A stretch of DNA of 64,000 nucleotides, from positions 124,001 to 188,000 of the forward strand of contig NZ_JADOBI010000001.1 in NCBI RefSeq assembly GCF_015644585.1, given 5' to 3'. The first letter of the stretch is position 1. Every line of letters begins with the position of its first letter. The DNA is from Rahnella laticis. GTDB taxonomy: Bacteria > Pseudomonadota > Gammaproteobacteria > Enterobacterales > Enterobacteriaceae. Both the position numbers and the translations under genes were made by a program. The notes under the pieces are model-generated. The model was not told the origin of the DNA. It made no database searches and saw only the letters and a list, made by a program, of their open reading frames with translations. This document shows positions 7,706 through 17,293 of the stretch, piece after piece.

Positions 7706-8677
7706 ATGGAAACGCTGGCTTATCCACTTTTTCGAACTACGGAACGGGCTGCACTGGCAGCCTGGCCGCTGATTGGTTGTGGTGATAAGAATCGGATTGA
7801 TGGTGTAGCCGTTCAGGCAATGCGTGATTCGCTGAATAAGATAGATTTTCAGGGAAGAATAGTCATCGGTGAAGGCGAAATCGATCAGGCACCGATGCTC
7901 TACATCGGCGAAATCCTTGGAAATGGCACTGGCCCACAAATCGATATCGCAGTTGATCCGATTGAAGGCACTCGAATGGTGGCGATGGGGCAAAACAATG
8001 CACTTGCCGTAATGGCATGTGCTCCGCACGGAACGTTGTTGCATGCACCGGATATGTATATGAAGAAGCTGGTTGTCGGGAAGAGGGCGAAAGGGGCCAT
8101 AAATCTTGCGCTATCACTCGAGGACAACCTTCACAATATCGCAAAGGTGCTGGGAAAGCCGCTGGAGAAACTGCGCCTGGTGACATTAGATAAACCTCGT
8201 CATGCTGAGACCATCGCAACGGCCACTCGATTGGGTGTTAAGGTTTTTGCCTTGCCTGATGGTGATGTCGCGGCAAGCGTGATGACTTGTCTTCTGGAAA
8301 ATCAATACGATGTCATGTACAGCATTGGTGGAGCTCCGGAAGGCGTAATTTCAGCCTGTGCTGTCAAAGCGCTGGCGGGTGAAATGCAGGTCGAACTGCT
8401 GGATTTCTGCCAGGCAAAAGGGGAATCGACAGAACATCGTAAAATTGCCGATTCTGAACATCAGCGCTGCAGAGAAATGGGGGTGGAATTGAACCGTATT
8501 TATCGCCTGCATGAAATCGTACGCAGCGATGATGTCTTATTCTCTGCCACGGGCGTAACCGGCGGCGATATTTTGCAGGGTATCAGAGAAGAGGGCACGG
8601 TGATCCGTACTCAGACTCTCTTGATAAATGGTATAGAGCACACCTGTAATGTTATAGACTCTTTGCATCACCTGTAA
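7706..8677 (+). CDS. yggF: Class II fructose-1,6-bisphosphatase (GlpX/YggF type)
   Basis: 323 residues from the ATG at 7706. The metal and phosphate signature motifs of GlpX-type phosphatases are intact: VIGEGEIDQAPMLYIGE, VDPIEGTRMVAMGQNNALAV, DMYMKKLVVG and YSIGGAPEGVISACAVKAL. It should remove the 1-phosphate of fructose 1,6-bisphosphate or a related bisphosphate such as sedoheptulose bisphosphate. A GTG at 7700 overlaps the yggP stop, but the GAGGAAG ribosome site at 7692 is only 1 bp from it and a good 7 bp from the ATG at 7706. The E. coli YggF paralogue has the same neighbours. Confidence 0.94.
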   Translation: METLAYPLFRTTERAALAAWPLIGCGDKNRIDGVAVQAMRDSLNKIDFQGRIVIGEGEIDQAPMLYIGEILGNGTGPQIDIAVDPIEGTRMVAMGQNNALAVMACAPHGTLLHAPDMYMKKLVVGKRAKGAINLALSLEDNLHNIAKVLGKPLEKLRLVTLDKPRHAETIATATRLGVKVFALPDGDVAASVMTCLLENQYDVMYSIGGAPEGVISACAVKALAGEMQVELLDFCQAKGESTEHRKIADSEHQRCREMGVELNRIYRLHEIVRSDDVLFSATGVTGGDILQGIREEGTVIRTQTLLINGIEHTCNVIDSLHHL

Positions 8678-8692
8678 TTTTTTGAGATATCG

Positions 8693-9202
8693 ATGATCCT
8701 GTTAAACGAAGATGATGTCCTTGAGCGTCTGGAGTCGCAGAATGATGTAGCGTCGTTTATGAACGTTGCTCATGATATTTTGCTTTCAAGTATCCGGGAA
8801 TTTCTACCCTCTTTATTTGTTAATAATGATGAAGAGATTCTCGAATATGCTGTGAAGCCCTTGCTGGCCAAAAGTGGGCCTCTTGATGATATCGATATCG
8901 CTTTGCGTCTGATCTACGCTCTGGGAAGAATGGATAAACGGTTATATGCTGACATAATCTGTTTTTCCCAATTTTGCAATTTTGTCCGCACTGGCCCTGA
9001 TGAAATTCATTTTCAAGACAACATTGTCTATGACCTGATTACAAATCTTAACGTTATTACTAAAAACGCACCGATTTTAAATGCAGTAAAAAACATGAAG
9101 TATGCTGATTTCTCCGTTTATTCAGAAATACGTTACAGCAATATGGTCAAAACGGCGTTAACACTGGCGGTTACATCCATGTTAAAGGAACTAAACTTGT
9201 GA
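8693..9202 (+). CDS. yggD: MtlR-family regulator, YggD-like
   Basis: 169 residues, all-helical, with the MtlR/YggD pattern (LERLESQNDVASFMNVAHDI near the N-terminus; PLLAKSGPLDDIDIALRLIY in the middle). In mannitol operons MtlR represses transcription but has no classical helix-turn-helix, and YggD is its less-studied paralogue. Its position inside a PTS operon suggests autoregulation of the cmt module. The stop codon overlaps the GTG of the following kinase (GTGA), implying translational coupling. Confidence 0.85.
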   Translation: MILLNEDDVLERLESQNDVASFMNVAHDILLSSIREFLPSLFVNNDEEILEYAVKPLLAKSGPLDDIDIALRLIYALGRMDKRLYADIICFSQFCNFVRTGPDEIHFQDNIVYDLITNLNVITKNAPILNAVKNMKYADFSVYSEIRYSNMVKTALTLAVTSMLKELNL

Positions 9203-9912
9203 ATATCACACTAAATATTAATAGCCTGGCAGTTGACGCATATTATCATGATGATGAGATTGCTAATGTCCATTTGCCCTTACTGAAACGCCTGACTGAC
9301 CGGAGTACGATTCCTTTACATGAGCGTAAAATAATTTTTCTCAGCGCTCCTCCGGGAACAGGAAAATCTACGCTAACGGCTTTTTGGGAATACTTATCCA
9401 ACAATGACCCCGAATTACCCAAAATTCAAACCTTACCTATGGACGGGTTTCATCATTATAATGACTGGCTTGTACGAAATAAATTACGCCCATTTAAAGG
9501 AATGCCGGAAACATTCAATGTAGATAAACTGGCAGACAACCTCGCATTGATTCGCACCGCCGGGGGAGGGTGGCCTCAGTACGACAGACAACTTCATGAC
9601 CCGGTCGAAAATTCAATCAGGGTTACAGCGCCGGTGGTAATCGTAGAAGGCAACTGGTTATTAGCTGATGATGATCGTTGGAGTGTTCTCGGGAAGTACT
9701 GTGATATCTCTGTATTTATTCGGGCCTCTCCGAAAGTATTACGTGACCGTTTAATCTCTCGTAAATGTGCTGGTGGTCTGAATTCTGATGAAGCCAATGC
9801 ATTTTATCTGCGCACTGATGGGCCTAACGTAGAGCGCGTATTGAAGCATAGTCGCCCGGCAGATATTACCCTTACTATGACAGATAATGGGGGATATCAT
9901 TTTTCTAATTAA
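9199..9912 (+). CDS. yggC: P-loop kinase of the phosphoribulokinase/uridine kinase superfamily, YggC-like
   Basis: 237 residues. Walker A LSAPPGTGKSTLTAFW near residue 50, then PMDGFHHYNDWL (the DGFH/DGFY substrate motif of this superfamily), a lid region with PETFNVDKL and a Walker B-like VVIVEGNWLLADDDRW. Members phosphorylate nucleosides, pantothenate, ribulose 5-phosphate or fructosides. YggC itself is uncharacterised, and a sugar or sugar phosphate is the natural guess from the operon. It starts with GTG at 9199, overlapping yggD by 4 bp. An 183-bp gap then separates it from the aldolase gene. Confidence 0.87.
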   Translation: MNITLNINSLAVDAYYHDDEIANVHLPLLKRLTDRSTIPLHERKIIFLSAPPGTGKSTLTAFWEYLSNNDPELPKIQTLPMDGFHHYNDWLVRNKLRPFKGMPETFNVDKLADNLALIRTAGGGWPQYDRQLHDPVENSIRVTAPVVIVEGNWLLADDDRWSVLGKYCDISVFIRASPKVLRDRLISRKCAGGLNSDEANAFYLRTDGPNVERVLKHSRPADITLTMTDNGGYHFSN

Positions 9913-10095
9913 TAATTTTTGAGATTATTAACTTTGTAATACATAGTCACACCAGCACATGAATAACGCCGAAAATAAGACTATCTGTGGGTTATGATAA
10001 TAATCAAAGATAGGGGCTGCTTGTGTGTGAAATTAAAATTATATCATTTACCCCTCCTATGCTTGTTTAAAAAACATTATGAAGGATTCAATACA

Positions 10096-11172
10096 ATGCC
10101 AAGACTATTAAATTCTGTAAAACCGGGCGTAATCTCCAGTGATGATATTCAAAAAGTCTTCCAGATTGCTAAAGATAATAAATTCGCCTTGCCTGCCGTT
10201 AACTGCACTGGGATTGATTCAATCAATGCTGTGCTTGAAGCAGCGGCAAAAGTGAAAGCCCCCGTTATTGTGCAGCTCTCCAATGGCGGAGCGCAGTATA
10301 TTGCGGGGAAAGGAATACAAGGTGACAAATTTCAGGCGGCAGTTCTGGGGGCTATATCGGCTGCACATCATGTTCATCTTATGGCAGAGTTCTACGGTGT
10401 TCCCGTTATTCTTCATACAGATCATTGCGCAAAAAAACTTCTCCCCTGGCTTGATGAACTCCTGATTGCAGGAGAACAACACTTCGCGAAGACGGGGCAC
10501 CCACTATTTTCTTCCCATATGATTGACTTGTCTGAAGAACCTCTCGAAGAGAATATTGAGGTCTGCGCCAAATATCTTAGTCGCATGTCTGAAATTGGGA
10601 TGACACTGGAAATAGAACTGGGATGCACCGGGGGGGAAGAAGATGGTGTTGATAACAGTCATATGGATGCGTCTGCACTGTATACCCGGTCTGAAGATGT
10701 TGATTACGCCTTTAGCAAACTGAACGCAATTAGCCCTCGCTTCACTATTGCCGCTTCTTTTGGCAATGTGCACGGTGTCTATAAACCAGGAAATGTAAAA
10801 CTTACCCCAACTATTTTACGTGATTTTCAGCAATACGTTTCCAGCAAATATAATCTGCCACATAACAGTCTGAACTTTGTGTTCCATGGTGGTTCAGGGT
10901 CGTCAGAAAAGGAAATTCAGGACTCCATCAGCTACGGTGTTGTGAAAATGAATATTGATACGGATACCCAGTGGGCAACCTGGGAAGGAGTATTAGATTA
11001 TTACAATAAGAATAAAGATTATTTACAGGGTCAATTAGGGAATCCCCAGGGCGAAGAAAAACCAAATAAAAAATATTATGACCCACGCGCCTGGCTTCGT
11101 TCAGGCCAGTTAACCATGATTACACGTTTGGAGAGGGCATTCCGGGAACTTAATGCCATCGACGTTTTATAG
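10096..11172 (+). CDS. fbaA: Class II fructose-bisphosphate aldolase, FbaA-like
   Basis: 358 residues, the length of E. coli FbaA (359) and alignable throughout. Zinc and catalytic motifs: [14 protein letters not shown] (catalytic Asp and first Zn His), [51 protein letters not shown] and [12 protein letters not shown]. It cleaves fructose 1,6-bisphosphate to the two triose phosphates. The frame extends to 9994, but the ATG at 10096 is preceded by GAAGGA and gives the family N-terminus. Unlike the usual fbaA it is not next to pgk/epd, and lies in the cmt-ygg island operon, so it is probably a second, accessory copy. Confidence 0.93.
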   Translation: MPRLLNSVKPGVISSDDIQKVFQIAKDNKFALPAVNCTGIDSINAVLEAAAKVKAPVIVQLSNGGAQYIAGKGIQGDKFQAAVLGAISAAHHVHLMAEFYGVPVILHTDHCAKKLLPWLDELLIAGEQHFAKTGHPLFSSHMIDLSEEPLEENIEVCAKYLSRMSEIGMTLEIELGCTGGEEDGVDNSHMDASALYTRSEDVDYAFSKLNAISPRFTIAASFGNVHGVYKPGNVKLTPTILRDFQQYVSSKYNLPHNSLNFVFHGGSGSSEKEIQDSISYGVVKMNIDTDTQWATWEGVLDYYNKNKDYLQGQLGNPQGEEKPNKKYYDPRAWLRSGQLTMITRLERAFRELNAIDVL

Positions 11173-11236
11173 CAGGCTTACTTGTAACCAAAACATTGGA
11201 TTAAACCCTCTTAAAAATTTATCTACGGAGTTTAAA

Positions 11237-13228
11237 ATGTCGAACAGAAAAAAGCTTGCCAATGCAATTCGTGCCCTCAGCATGGACGCAGTCCAAAAAG
11301 CCAAATCTGGCCATCCAGGTGCGCCTATGGGGATGGCCGACATCGCCGAAGTTCTGTGGCGTGATTTCCTGAACCATAACCCGCAAAATCCTGAATGGGT
11401 TAACCGCGACCGTTTTGTACTGTCAAACGGTCACGCCTCAATGTTGATTTATAGCTTGTTGCACCTCACCGGTTACGACCTGCCAATCGAAGAACTGAAA
11501 AACTTCCGTCAGTTGCATTCAGAAACTCCGGGTCACCCGGAAGTGGGTTATACCGCTGGTGTAGAAACAACAACCGGTCCGTTGGGGCAGGGTATTGCAA
11601 ACGCTATAGGTATGGCGATCGCTGAGCGTACCATGGCTGCTCAGTTCAACCGCCCGGGTCATGATATCGTTGATCATTTCACCTACACCTTCATGGGTGA
11701 TGGATGCATGATGGAAGGTATCTCGCATGAAGTCTGCTCTCTGGCGGGTACGTTGGGTCTGGGTAAATTGGTTGCCTTCTATGATGACAATGGCATTTCC
11801 ATTGATGGACATGTAGAAGGTTGGTTCACTGATGATACGGCAAAACGCTTTGAGGCTTACGGATGGCACGTTGTGCGTGGTGTGGATGGTCACAATGCTG
11901 AGGCAATTACACTTGCTGTAGAACAAGCCAGAGCAGTGACTGATAAACCTTCATTACTGATGTGCAAAACTATTATCGGTTTCGGTTCCCCAAACAAATC
12001 TGGTACGCATGATTCCCATGGCGCCCCGCTGGGGGACGAGGAAATCGCACTGACACGTCAGGCGCTTGGCTGGGAATACGCCCCCTTCGAAATCCCACAA
12101 AACACTTATGCTCAATGGGATGCACGTGAAGCCGGCCAGGTTAAAGAGGCTGCATGGAATGAGAAATTCGCGGCCTATGCTAAAGCCTTCCCGCAAGAAG
12201 CAGGGGAATTCACCCGCCGAATGAAAGGCGAACTGCCTGCTGATTTTGCTGCAAAAGCAGAAGAATTTATTAATAACCTGCAAGCTAACCCGGCAAAGAT
12301 CGCCAGCCGTAAAGCGTCTCAGAACACCATCGAAGCTTTTGGCCATATTCTGCCTGAATTCCTTGGTGGCTCCGCAGATCTCGCGCCTTCTAACCTGACT
12401 ATCTGGTCCGGCTCTAAAGCGATTAACGAAGACCTGTCCGGAAACTACATCCACTACGGCGTACGTGAATTCGGCATGACGGCTATAGCTAACGGTATAG
12501 CGTTGCACGGTGGTTTTCTGCCGTATACTTCTACCTTTTTGATGTTTGTCGAATATGCCCGCAACGCGGTACGTATGGCAGCACTCATGAGGCAGCGCCA
12601 CGTGATGATTTACACCCATGACTCAATCGGTCTGGGCGAAGATGGTCCAACACATCAGCCAGTTGAGCAGCTGGCTGCGCTGCGCGTCACTCCGAACCTG
12701 AGCACATGGCGCCCGTGTGACCAGGTTGAATCTGCCGTAGCATGGAAATACGCAGTAGAGCGTCACGATGGCCCGACAGCTTTAATTTTCTCCCGCCAGA
12801 ATCTGGCACAGCAGGATCGTACAAAGCAGCAACTGGAGGATATCTCCCGAGGGGCATATATACTGAAAGACTGTGCAAACCAACCTGAGCTGATACTGAT
12901 TGCAACAGGTTCTGAAGTTGAATTAGCGGTTGAAGCCTGGGATCAACTGACCGCTGAAGGTATCAGCACTCGTGTTGTTTCCATGCCATCTACCGATGCA
13001 TTCGACAAGCAAGATGCGGCCTATCGTGAGTCCGTGTTGCCGGCAGCTGTCGCTTCACGAATTGCTATTGAGGCCAGCATCGCTGACTACTGGTTCAAAT
13101 ATGTTGGCCTAAATGGCGCAGTTATTGGCATGAACACCTTCGGTGAATCTGCACCAGCAGAACAACTGTTCGAAAAGTTCGGTATAACTGCCGACACCAT
13201 AGTCATGAAAGCGAAAACTCTGCTGTAG
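11237..13228 (+). CDS. tkt: Transketolase
   Basis: 663 residues, exactly the E. coli TktA length. Thiamine diphosphate motif at [20 protein letters not shown] with the downstream [10 protein letters not shown]. Pyrimidine domain with [20 protein letters not shown] and [17 protein letters not shown] (the catalytic Glu and His region). C-terminal domain with [15 protein letters not shown]. It exchanges two-carbon units between sugar phosphates in the pentose phosphate pathway. The ATG at 11237 follows a CGGAG ribosome site; the longer frame from 11153 overlaps the aldolase. It is the last gene of the module. With the aldolase, bisphosphatase and kinase it gives a sugar-phosphate interconversion set dedicated to the imported substrate. 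A housekeeping tktA is expected elsewhere. Confidence 0.95.
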   Translation: MSNRKKLANAIRALSMDAVQKAKSGHPGAPMGMADIAEVLWRDFLNHNPQNPEWVNRDRFVLSNGHASMLIYSLLHLTGYDLPIEELKNFRQLHSETPGHPEVGYTAGVETTTGPLGQGIANAIGMAIAERTMAAQFNRPGHDIVDHFTYTFMGDGCMMEGISHEVCSLAGTLGLGKLVAFYDDNGISIDGHVEGWFTDDTAKRFEAYGWHVVRGVDGHNAEAITLAVEQARAVTDKPSLLMCKTIIGFGSPNKSGTHDSHGAPLGDEEIALTRQALGWEYAPFEIPQNTYAQWDAREAGQVKEAAWNEKFAAYAKAFPQEAGEFTRRMKGELPADFAAKAEEFINNLQANPAKIASRKASQNTIEAFGHILPEFLGGSADLAPSNLTIWSGSKAINEDLSGNYIHYGVREFGMTAIANGIALHGGFLPYTSTFLMFVEYARNAVRMAALMRQRHVMIYTHDSIGLGEDGPTHQPVEQLAALRVTPNLSTWRPCDQVESAVAWKYAVERHDGPTALIFSRQNLAQQDRTKQQLEDISRGAYILKDCANQPELILIATGSEVELAVEAWDQLTAEGISTRVVSMPSTDAFDKQDAAYRESVLPAAVASRIAIEASIADYWFKYVGLNGAVIGMNTFGESAPAEQLFEKFGITADTIVMKAKTLL

Positions 13229-13240
13229 TCTCGACTTATC

Positions 13241-13274
13241 ATTTTAACGGGCTCTCCTGACGGCCCGTTAAAAT
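13241..13274 (+). terminator. Terminator of the cmt-tkt operon
   Basis: ATTTTAACGGGC and GCCCGTTAAAAT form a 12-bp perfect stem around a CTCCTGACG-type loop 12 bp after the tkt stop. The T-tract is inside the stem and not after it, so efficiency is uncertain. Confidence 0.7.
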
Positions 13275-13731
13275 CTGCAGATTAGCGCGAGCATTCTCAG
13301 TTTTTCGTTTTCCCCTCCAACAAAATCCCTCGACCGTAAAAAATCATATGAGCATTTACATTTTCAAAGATCAGCGCCGGATTTATTGAAATAAATAGAA
13401 TAGTGTTAACCATAATAAGTTAAATATAGAAATAATTATAAATTAACAAACTGATATAGTTGAATGTACTATTAATGAAAATGATTAAATGAGTTGCAGT
13501 GAGTTAATTATTTTTATCCTAAATTAAGAGCGAAAGGATATCTTGCATATTAATTTGTGATGGTTTATATGAATACTTGATGATTGAGAAAGCATTCCTG
13601 AGTATGCGGGAGTTTGAGACAGTCGTCTTGAATGAATCATTCAAGCAAAGGCTTCTATAGCTAAGTGTAAAAACTGCATTACTGTAAAAAATTGACGGTT
13701 ATAATATTATAACGACACCAGGGAGTTAATT
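13275..13731. other. AT-rich intergenic region between tkt and the AraC-type gene
   Basis: About 457 bp, strongly AT-rich, with no ORF I can support. It must contain the promoter of the AraC-type gene (AATATTATAACG just before the GGGAG ribosome site is the best -10-like sequence). Confidence 0.4.
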
Positions 13732-14595
13732 TTGCCAAGCGTACAGACGACATACTTTCACGATGACCTCATTAAAGAGCTAATCTGTTGGGTTGAGCAA
13801 AACTTAAATGGTCGCTTAACAATGGAAAAAGCCGCCGAAGTCACAGGTTATTCACAGTGGTATCTTCAACGATTATTCAAAAGCAAAACCGGATATTCTC
13901 TGGGTAACTATATTCGTGAGCGTCGTCTGACAATGGCAGCTTTTGCATTACGGTTTACAAATATGTCAATTCTCGATATCTCTCTGTATTACACTTATGA
14001 TTCTCAGCAAACTTTCACACGCTCCTTTAAGAATAAATTTCGCTCTTCACCGGGAGCCTACCGTAAAGAAATTACATGGACAATGAAGTATATTACCGCG
14101 CCATTGACGATGTGCGATTTCCCACCACCAGTATTTGATATAGTTGAACTCCCTGAATTGGTTTTAAGAGGGAATTCGAAGATATATTTTTATCCAGTGA
14201 ATGACATTTTTGGCGGAAGAAATCACGTTCACCGGGATAGTGTGACCCGAAATTTGGCTTTATTAAAATCTTTGAGTACTCCCGTCTGGGGGATATCTGA
14301 TTATCGGTCATACAGCAGTGTCAGTGCGGCTAACACGATGGAACTGGAATATACGATAGGTTATGAGGTGCCAAAAAGTGTTAAACACACTCTGCGTATT
14401 CCTGCCTGCCGTTATTTAAAAGTGACCTATACGCACGATATACTTCGTCTAAACGATTTTATCTTATATCTTCATCTGGTTCTTCTTCCTTCTCTTAATT
14501 ATCCGCGTCTCATGCAGCCTGATATGGAGAAGTATTCCTATGAATCTGCATCTGGAGACATTATTTGCGAGTATTTCATTCCGCTGGCCTGCTGA
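13732..14595 (+). CDS. AraC-family regulator, Rob/SoxS-like with GyrI-type C-terminal domain
   Basis: 287 residues. The DNA-binding domain is N-terminal, as in Rob: ELICWVEQNLNGRLTMEKAA, GYSQWYLQRLFKSKTGYSLG, YIRERRLTMAAFALRFTNMS and FTRSFKNKFRSSPGAYRK are the two helix-turn-helix units. Residues from about 115 onward resemble the GyrI/effector-binding domain of Rob (VELPELVLRGNSKIYF; LEYTIGYEVPK). The start is a TTG at 13732 preceded by GGGAG at 13721. It lies between the metabolic module and the fimbrial regulators, reading in the same direction. Target genes are unknown; Rob-like proteins regulate stress and efflux genes. Confidence 0.85.
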   Translation: MPSVQTTYFHDDLIKELICWVEQNLNGRLTMEKAAEVTGYSQWYLQRLFKSKTGYSLGNYIRERRLTMAAFALRFTNMSILDISLYYTYDSQQTFTRSFKNKFRSSPGAYRKEITWTMKYITAPLTMCDFPPPVFDIVELPELVLRGNSKIYFYPVNDIFGGRNHVHRDSVTRNLALLKSLSTPVWGISDYRSYSSVSAANTMELEYTIGYEVPKSVKHTLRIPACRYLKVTYTHDILRLNDFILYLHLVLLPSLNYPRLMQPDMEKYSYESASGDIICEYFIPLAC

Positions 14596-14991
14596 TAGCG
14601 AATGTTAAGATCTAACGCCGGAGCTTAACCGGGCGGTGTGGTAAGGTTTCTGACGCTTGTATTTCATTTCCGGACACGACTTAACAATGGTAAGTTATCA
14701 ATTTTTTAAAAAATTGTTAAAAATGAAGGTATTTTAATTCCTAATAAAAAAATAGGAATACTTAATAAATAATACTATTTATCTTAAAATACATAATTTT
14801 CTATGTTGTTCTATTAAGTATTGATACAAACATATAATACAGTGGTGTTATTTTAGCAGAGCACGAAAAAACGTTTCCTTCTTAGGAAATTATATATATA
14901 AAATCATACAAAGATTCAGCGTTTTGACGGCATTACCTCCGCGCTCTGGGAGGCATTATCAGGTTTATAATGTTAATGCGAGGATCAAAAA
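14596..14991. other. AT-rich intergenic region before the LuxR-type gene
   Basis: 396 bp, very AT-rich. No ORF or recognised RNA. A GAGG ribosome site lies 8 bp before the ATG at 14992. Long A/T runs of this type are frequent H-NS targets in horizontally acquired fimbrial loci. Confidence 0.4.
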
Positions 14992-15597
14992 ATGAAAAAA
15001 GGAAAAAGTGTAGTATCAATCTTGCTGATGGATAAAAATTTATTCTTTGTTAATGCTGTTAAATACATATTGACAGACTATTTATCGAAAGAAGGGCTGC
15101 TTGCAGTTTTTGAAAACTCTTTGAATAAGATAAATAGATGCCAAATTGCAATTATAGGAATGTCATTTTTTCTGAATTACAAACTTGTGAGGGATAGTGG
15201 TTATAATGTACCTACAATATTTTGGATGGAACCTGTACATGAGCAAAGTATAGGATTTTGGGTGCCCGACCGCCTGAGTTTTCAGGTGTCTGTTGATGAG
15301 TTTTTGAATCAATTCAAGAGTAAAAATATAAATATTCAAGGAAACATTTCCCTGAGAGACAGAGTTAAAGATAAAAGCAAATTTACCCCAATAGAATGCG
15401 AGGTCATTCGTCATTATGTGGAAGGCGTTAACAATAAAGAATCTGCTGAAATATTAGGCGTTACTGGAAAAACACTGAGCAGATATAAAATGAATGCGAT
15501 GGCAAAATTAAACGTCAGACACAACGGCGAATTTATGCTTTGGTTACTTAAATCCTATGACTATGAAATGAGGAGAGTAGATCCAGAAAGATATTAA
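14992..15597 (+). CDS. LuxR-type transcriptional regulator of the fimbrial locus
   Basis: 201 residues. The C-terminal 65 residues form a LuxR/FixJ helix-turn-helix (FTPIECEVIRHYVEGVNNKE, SAEILGVTGKTLSRYKMNAM, AKLNVRH). The N-terminal part (VSILLMDKNLFFVNAVKYIL) resembles a response-regulator-like fold without a clear phosphoacceptor Asp pocket, as in MrkI, EcpR-like and related orphan fimbrial regulators. Low GC and rare codons mark it as acquired. The next genes (winged-helix regulator, EAL protein, fimbrial operon) read in the same direction, so control of the fimbriae is the likely role, by analogy with mrkHIJ of Klebsiella. Confidence 0.85.
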   Translation: MKKGKSVVSILLMDKNLFFVNAVKYILTDYLSKEGLLAVFENSLNKINRCQIAIIGMSFFLNYKLVRDSGYNVPTIFWMEPVHEQSIGFWVPDRLSFQVSVDEFLNQFKSKNINIQGNISLRDRVKDKSKFTPIECEVIRHYVEGVNNKESAEILGVTGKTLSRYKMNAMAKLNVRHNGEFMLWLLKSYDYEMRRVDPERY

Positions 15598-15755
15598 TGC
15601 GAATCATTTTCAGTAATTAAGCTCATTAATTGGAATTTGGTAAATGTATTGTAAACAATAGATTTATTTATGATTCTTTTAAAGTCTGTGATGGATTATT
15701 CATTCGTTTACGTAATGTGGCATTAAAAACTAATATTTAACTACAACCGAGTTGC

Positions 15756-16529
15756 ATGAAAATGAAATTCATTATTGATAAAAAGCTAGTATTTGATACT
15801 GATGAAAATGTCATTTATCATTTTGAGGAAAATGAAAAGTCATTACATATCAGTGCAATAGCAACTCGTCTCTTTATGGAGATTTTAATCAACCCTTCAG
15901 GTGTGACCAGGGATTACCTGCTGAAAAAAGTATGGTCAGAGCATGGTCTAAAACCTTCTAGTAATAATCTTAATAACCATATGAGTATGTTAAGGAAGGC
16001 CGTATTTAATGTTTCTAATAATGAAAACTACATTACAACTTTACCTAAAAAAGGATTTGTTTTTAACAGGCGGTACGCTGTCGAGCGGATAGAATCCGAT
16101 GAAATAAATAACAGCCCTCCCGTTGTTGTTTTCAGGAAAAACAAAAAAAAATACTTAAGAGCATTAGTGGTTTTACCCTATGTAATGACTTTGGTGTTTG
16201 CCTGTCTATTTATCCTTTCTTCTGACAAGACACATTATTATCTAATTGGAAAAGATATTTTTTTCAAATATAAACTCTGTGATTTTAAACCCTTAAAAGA
16301 AATCCCTTTCAACAAAAAACCTCAAGCTATCGCCATCGTTGAAGATGCAATAAAAAACAATAATATTGATTGTGAGACTGACGGTTTTGATGTTTATTTT
16401 TATCTTAAAAATAGAAATGTTTTTACCAAAGGCAGTACAGGTGAATTCGATTCATTCTCTTTTTGTAAAAGAGAAAACAATGGAGACTATTCATACTGCC
16501 GTAATATAAAATCTGCCTGGGATGACTGA
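15756..16529 (+). CDS. Membrane-bound winged-helix regulator (CadC/ToxR-like)
   Basis: 257 residues in three parts. Residues 1-105: an OmpR/PhoB-type winged helix (Trans_reg_C), with RLFMEILINPSGVTRDYLL, VWSEHGLKPSSNNLNNHMSM and the wing ENYITTLPKKGFVFNRRY. Residues about 133-156: one transmembrane helix (LVVLPYVMTLVFACLFIL) after a lysine-rich stretch. Residues about 157-257: a small periplasmic domain with four cysteines (KLCDF, IDCET, SFCKR, SYCRN), which could form two disulfides. Such one-component sensors bind DNA from the membrane. The signal is unknown. Start ATG 15756, with another ATG two codons later. Strongly AT-rich. Confidence 0.84.
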   Translation: MKMKFIIDKKLVFDTDENVIYHFEENEKSLHISAIATRLFMEILINPSGVTRDYLLKKVWSEHGLKPSSNNLNNHMSMLRKAVFNVSNNENYITTLPKKGFVFNRRYAVERIESDEINNSPPVVVFRKNKKKYLRALVVLPYVMTLVFACLFILSSDKTHYYLIGKDIFFKYKLCDFKPLKEIPFNKKPQAIAIVEDAIKNNNIDCETDGFDVYFYLKNRNVFTKGSTGEFDSFSFCKRENNGDYSYCRNIKSAWDD

Positions 16530-16591
16530 CACTTATATCTGGCTGTGAATCTGGTTTAAGGGATTTAATCTTTTGTGTTTAAGGAGTGCTA

Positions 16592-17293
16592 ATGACTCAG
16601 GACATGTATGAAAGCAATGCCGCTACGCCTTTTTTTCAACCAATTATTGATTATGCTACCGGTAAGGTTATTGCATATGAAGTACTTGCAAGGTGGTTTC
16701 ATAAGAATAAATGGTACGGTCCGCCTGAAAATTTCAATCTGCGAAATGACCTGAACAGTGAAATGCTGAACCTTTCTATTCTGATCAACAAAGTTAAAGA
16801 AAGCATTGCATTGAAACCTAATGTTTTTAGCGACATTCAGTACCTCAGCTTTAACATTAATATCAATAATGCAGATTCAAGAATTGTATCTCTATGTCTG
16901 GAATTAATCGAATCAGGTTACAAAGGTAAAATCGTACTTGAGATAAATGAATCTCAGGAAATTGCAGAAAACGCAGCGTTGTCCCATTTACTCCGGGAGT
17001 TAAATGCAGCAGGTGTAATGCTGGCTTTGGATGACTTCGGACATGGGTATTTATCCTTTTCAGCCCTGATAAAATTTAATGTCAGCATTATAAAAATAGA
17101 CAGATCGCTTACGTCTAACGTACTGAGTTACCGGGCTAACACCGTCGTTTCTCACATTGGCATGATGGCGAGACAACTTGGCCTGTCTATCATTGCTGAA
17201 GGTGTTGAGACTCGTGAGATAGCTGAGGCACTCAATTCAATGGATATTTCTTTCATGCAGGGCTTTTATTTCGCCAGACCCGCGCAACTTTGA
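16592..17293 (+). CDS. EAL-domain cyclic-di-GMP phosphodiesterase
   Basis: 233 residues, a stand-alone EAL domain without sensor or GGDEF domain, like MrkJ and YjcC-type short proteins. The signature is EVLAR (the EAL variant EVL with conserved Arg), followed by SFNININN, IVLEINESQEI, LALDDFGHGYLSF, IIKIDRSL, IIAEGVETREI and the closing MQGFYFARP. The metal-binding and catalytic Glu, Asn, Asp, Lys residues look present, so hydrolysis of c-di-GMP to pGpG is expected. AAGGAG at 16581 favours the ATG at 16592 over the GTG at 16586. It precedes the fimbrial operon by 565 bp, consistent with c-di-GMP control of fimbriation. Confidence 0.9.
   Translation: MTQDMYESNAATPFFQPIIDYATGKVIAYEVLARWFHKNKWYGPPENFNLRNDLNSEMLNLSILINKVKESIALKPNVFSDIQYLSFNININNADSRIVSLCLELIESGYKGKIVLEINESQEIAENAALSHLLRELNAAGVMLALDDFGHGYLSFSALIKFNVSIIKIDRSLTSNVLSYRANTVVSHIGMMARQLGLSIIAEGVETREIAEALNSMDISFMQGFYFARPAQL

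Noticed and set aside
11954-12619. 221-codon minus-strand frame in tkt
   Set aside because: Antisense to the conserved transketolase motifs; no ribosome site or homology seen.
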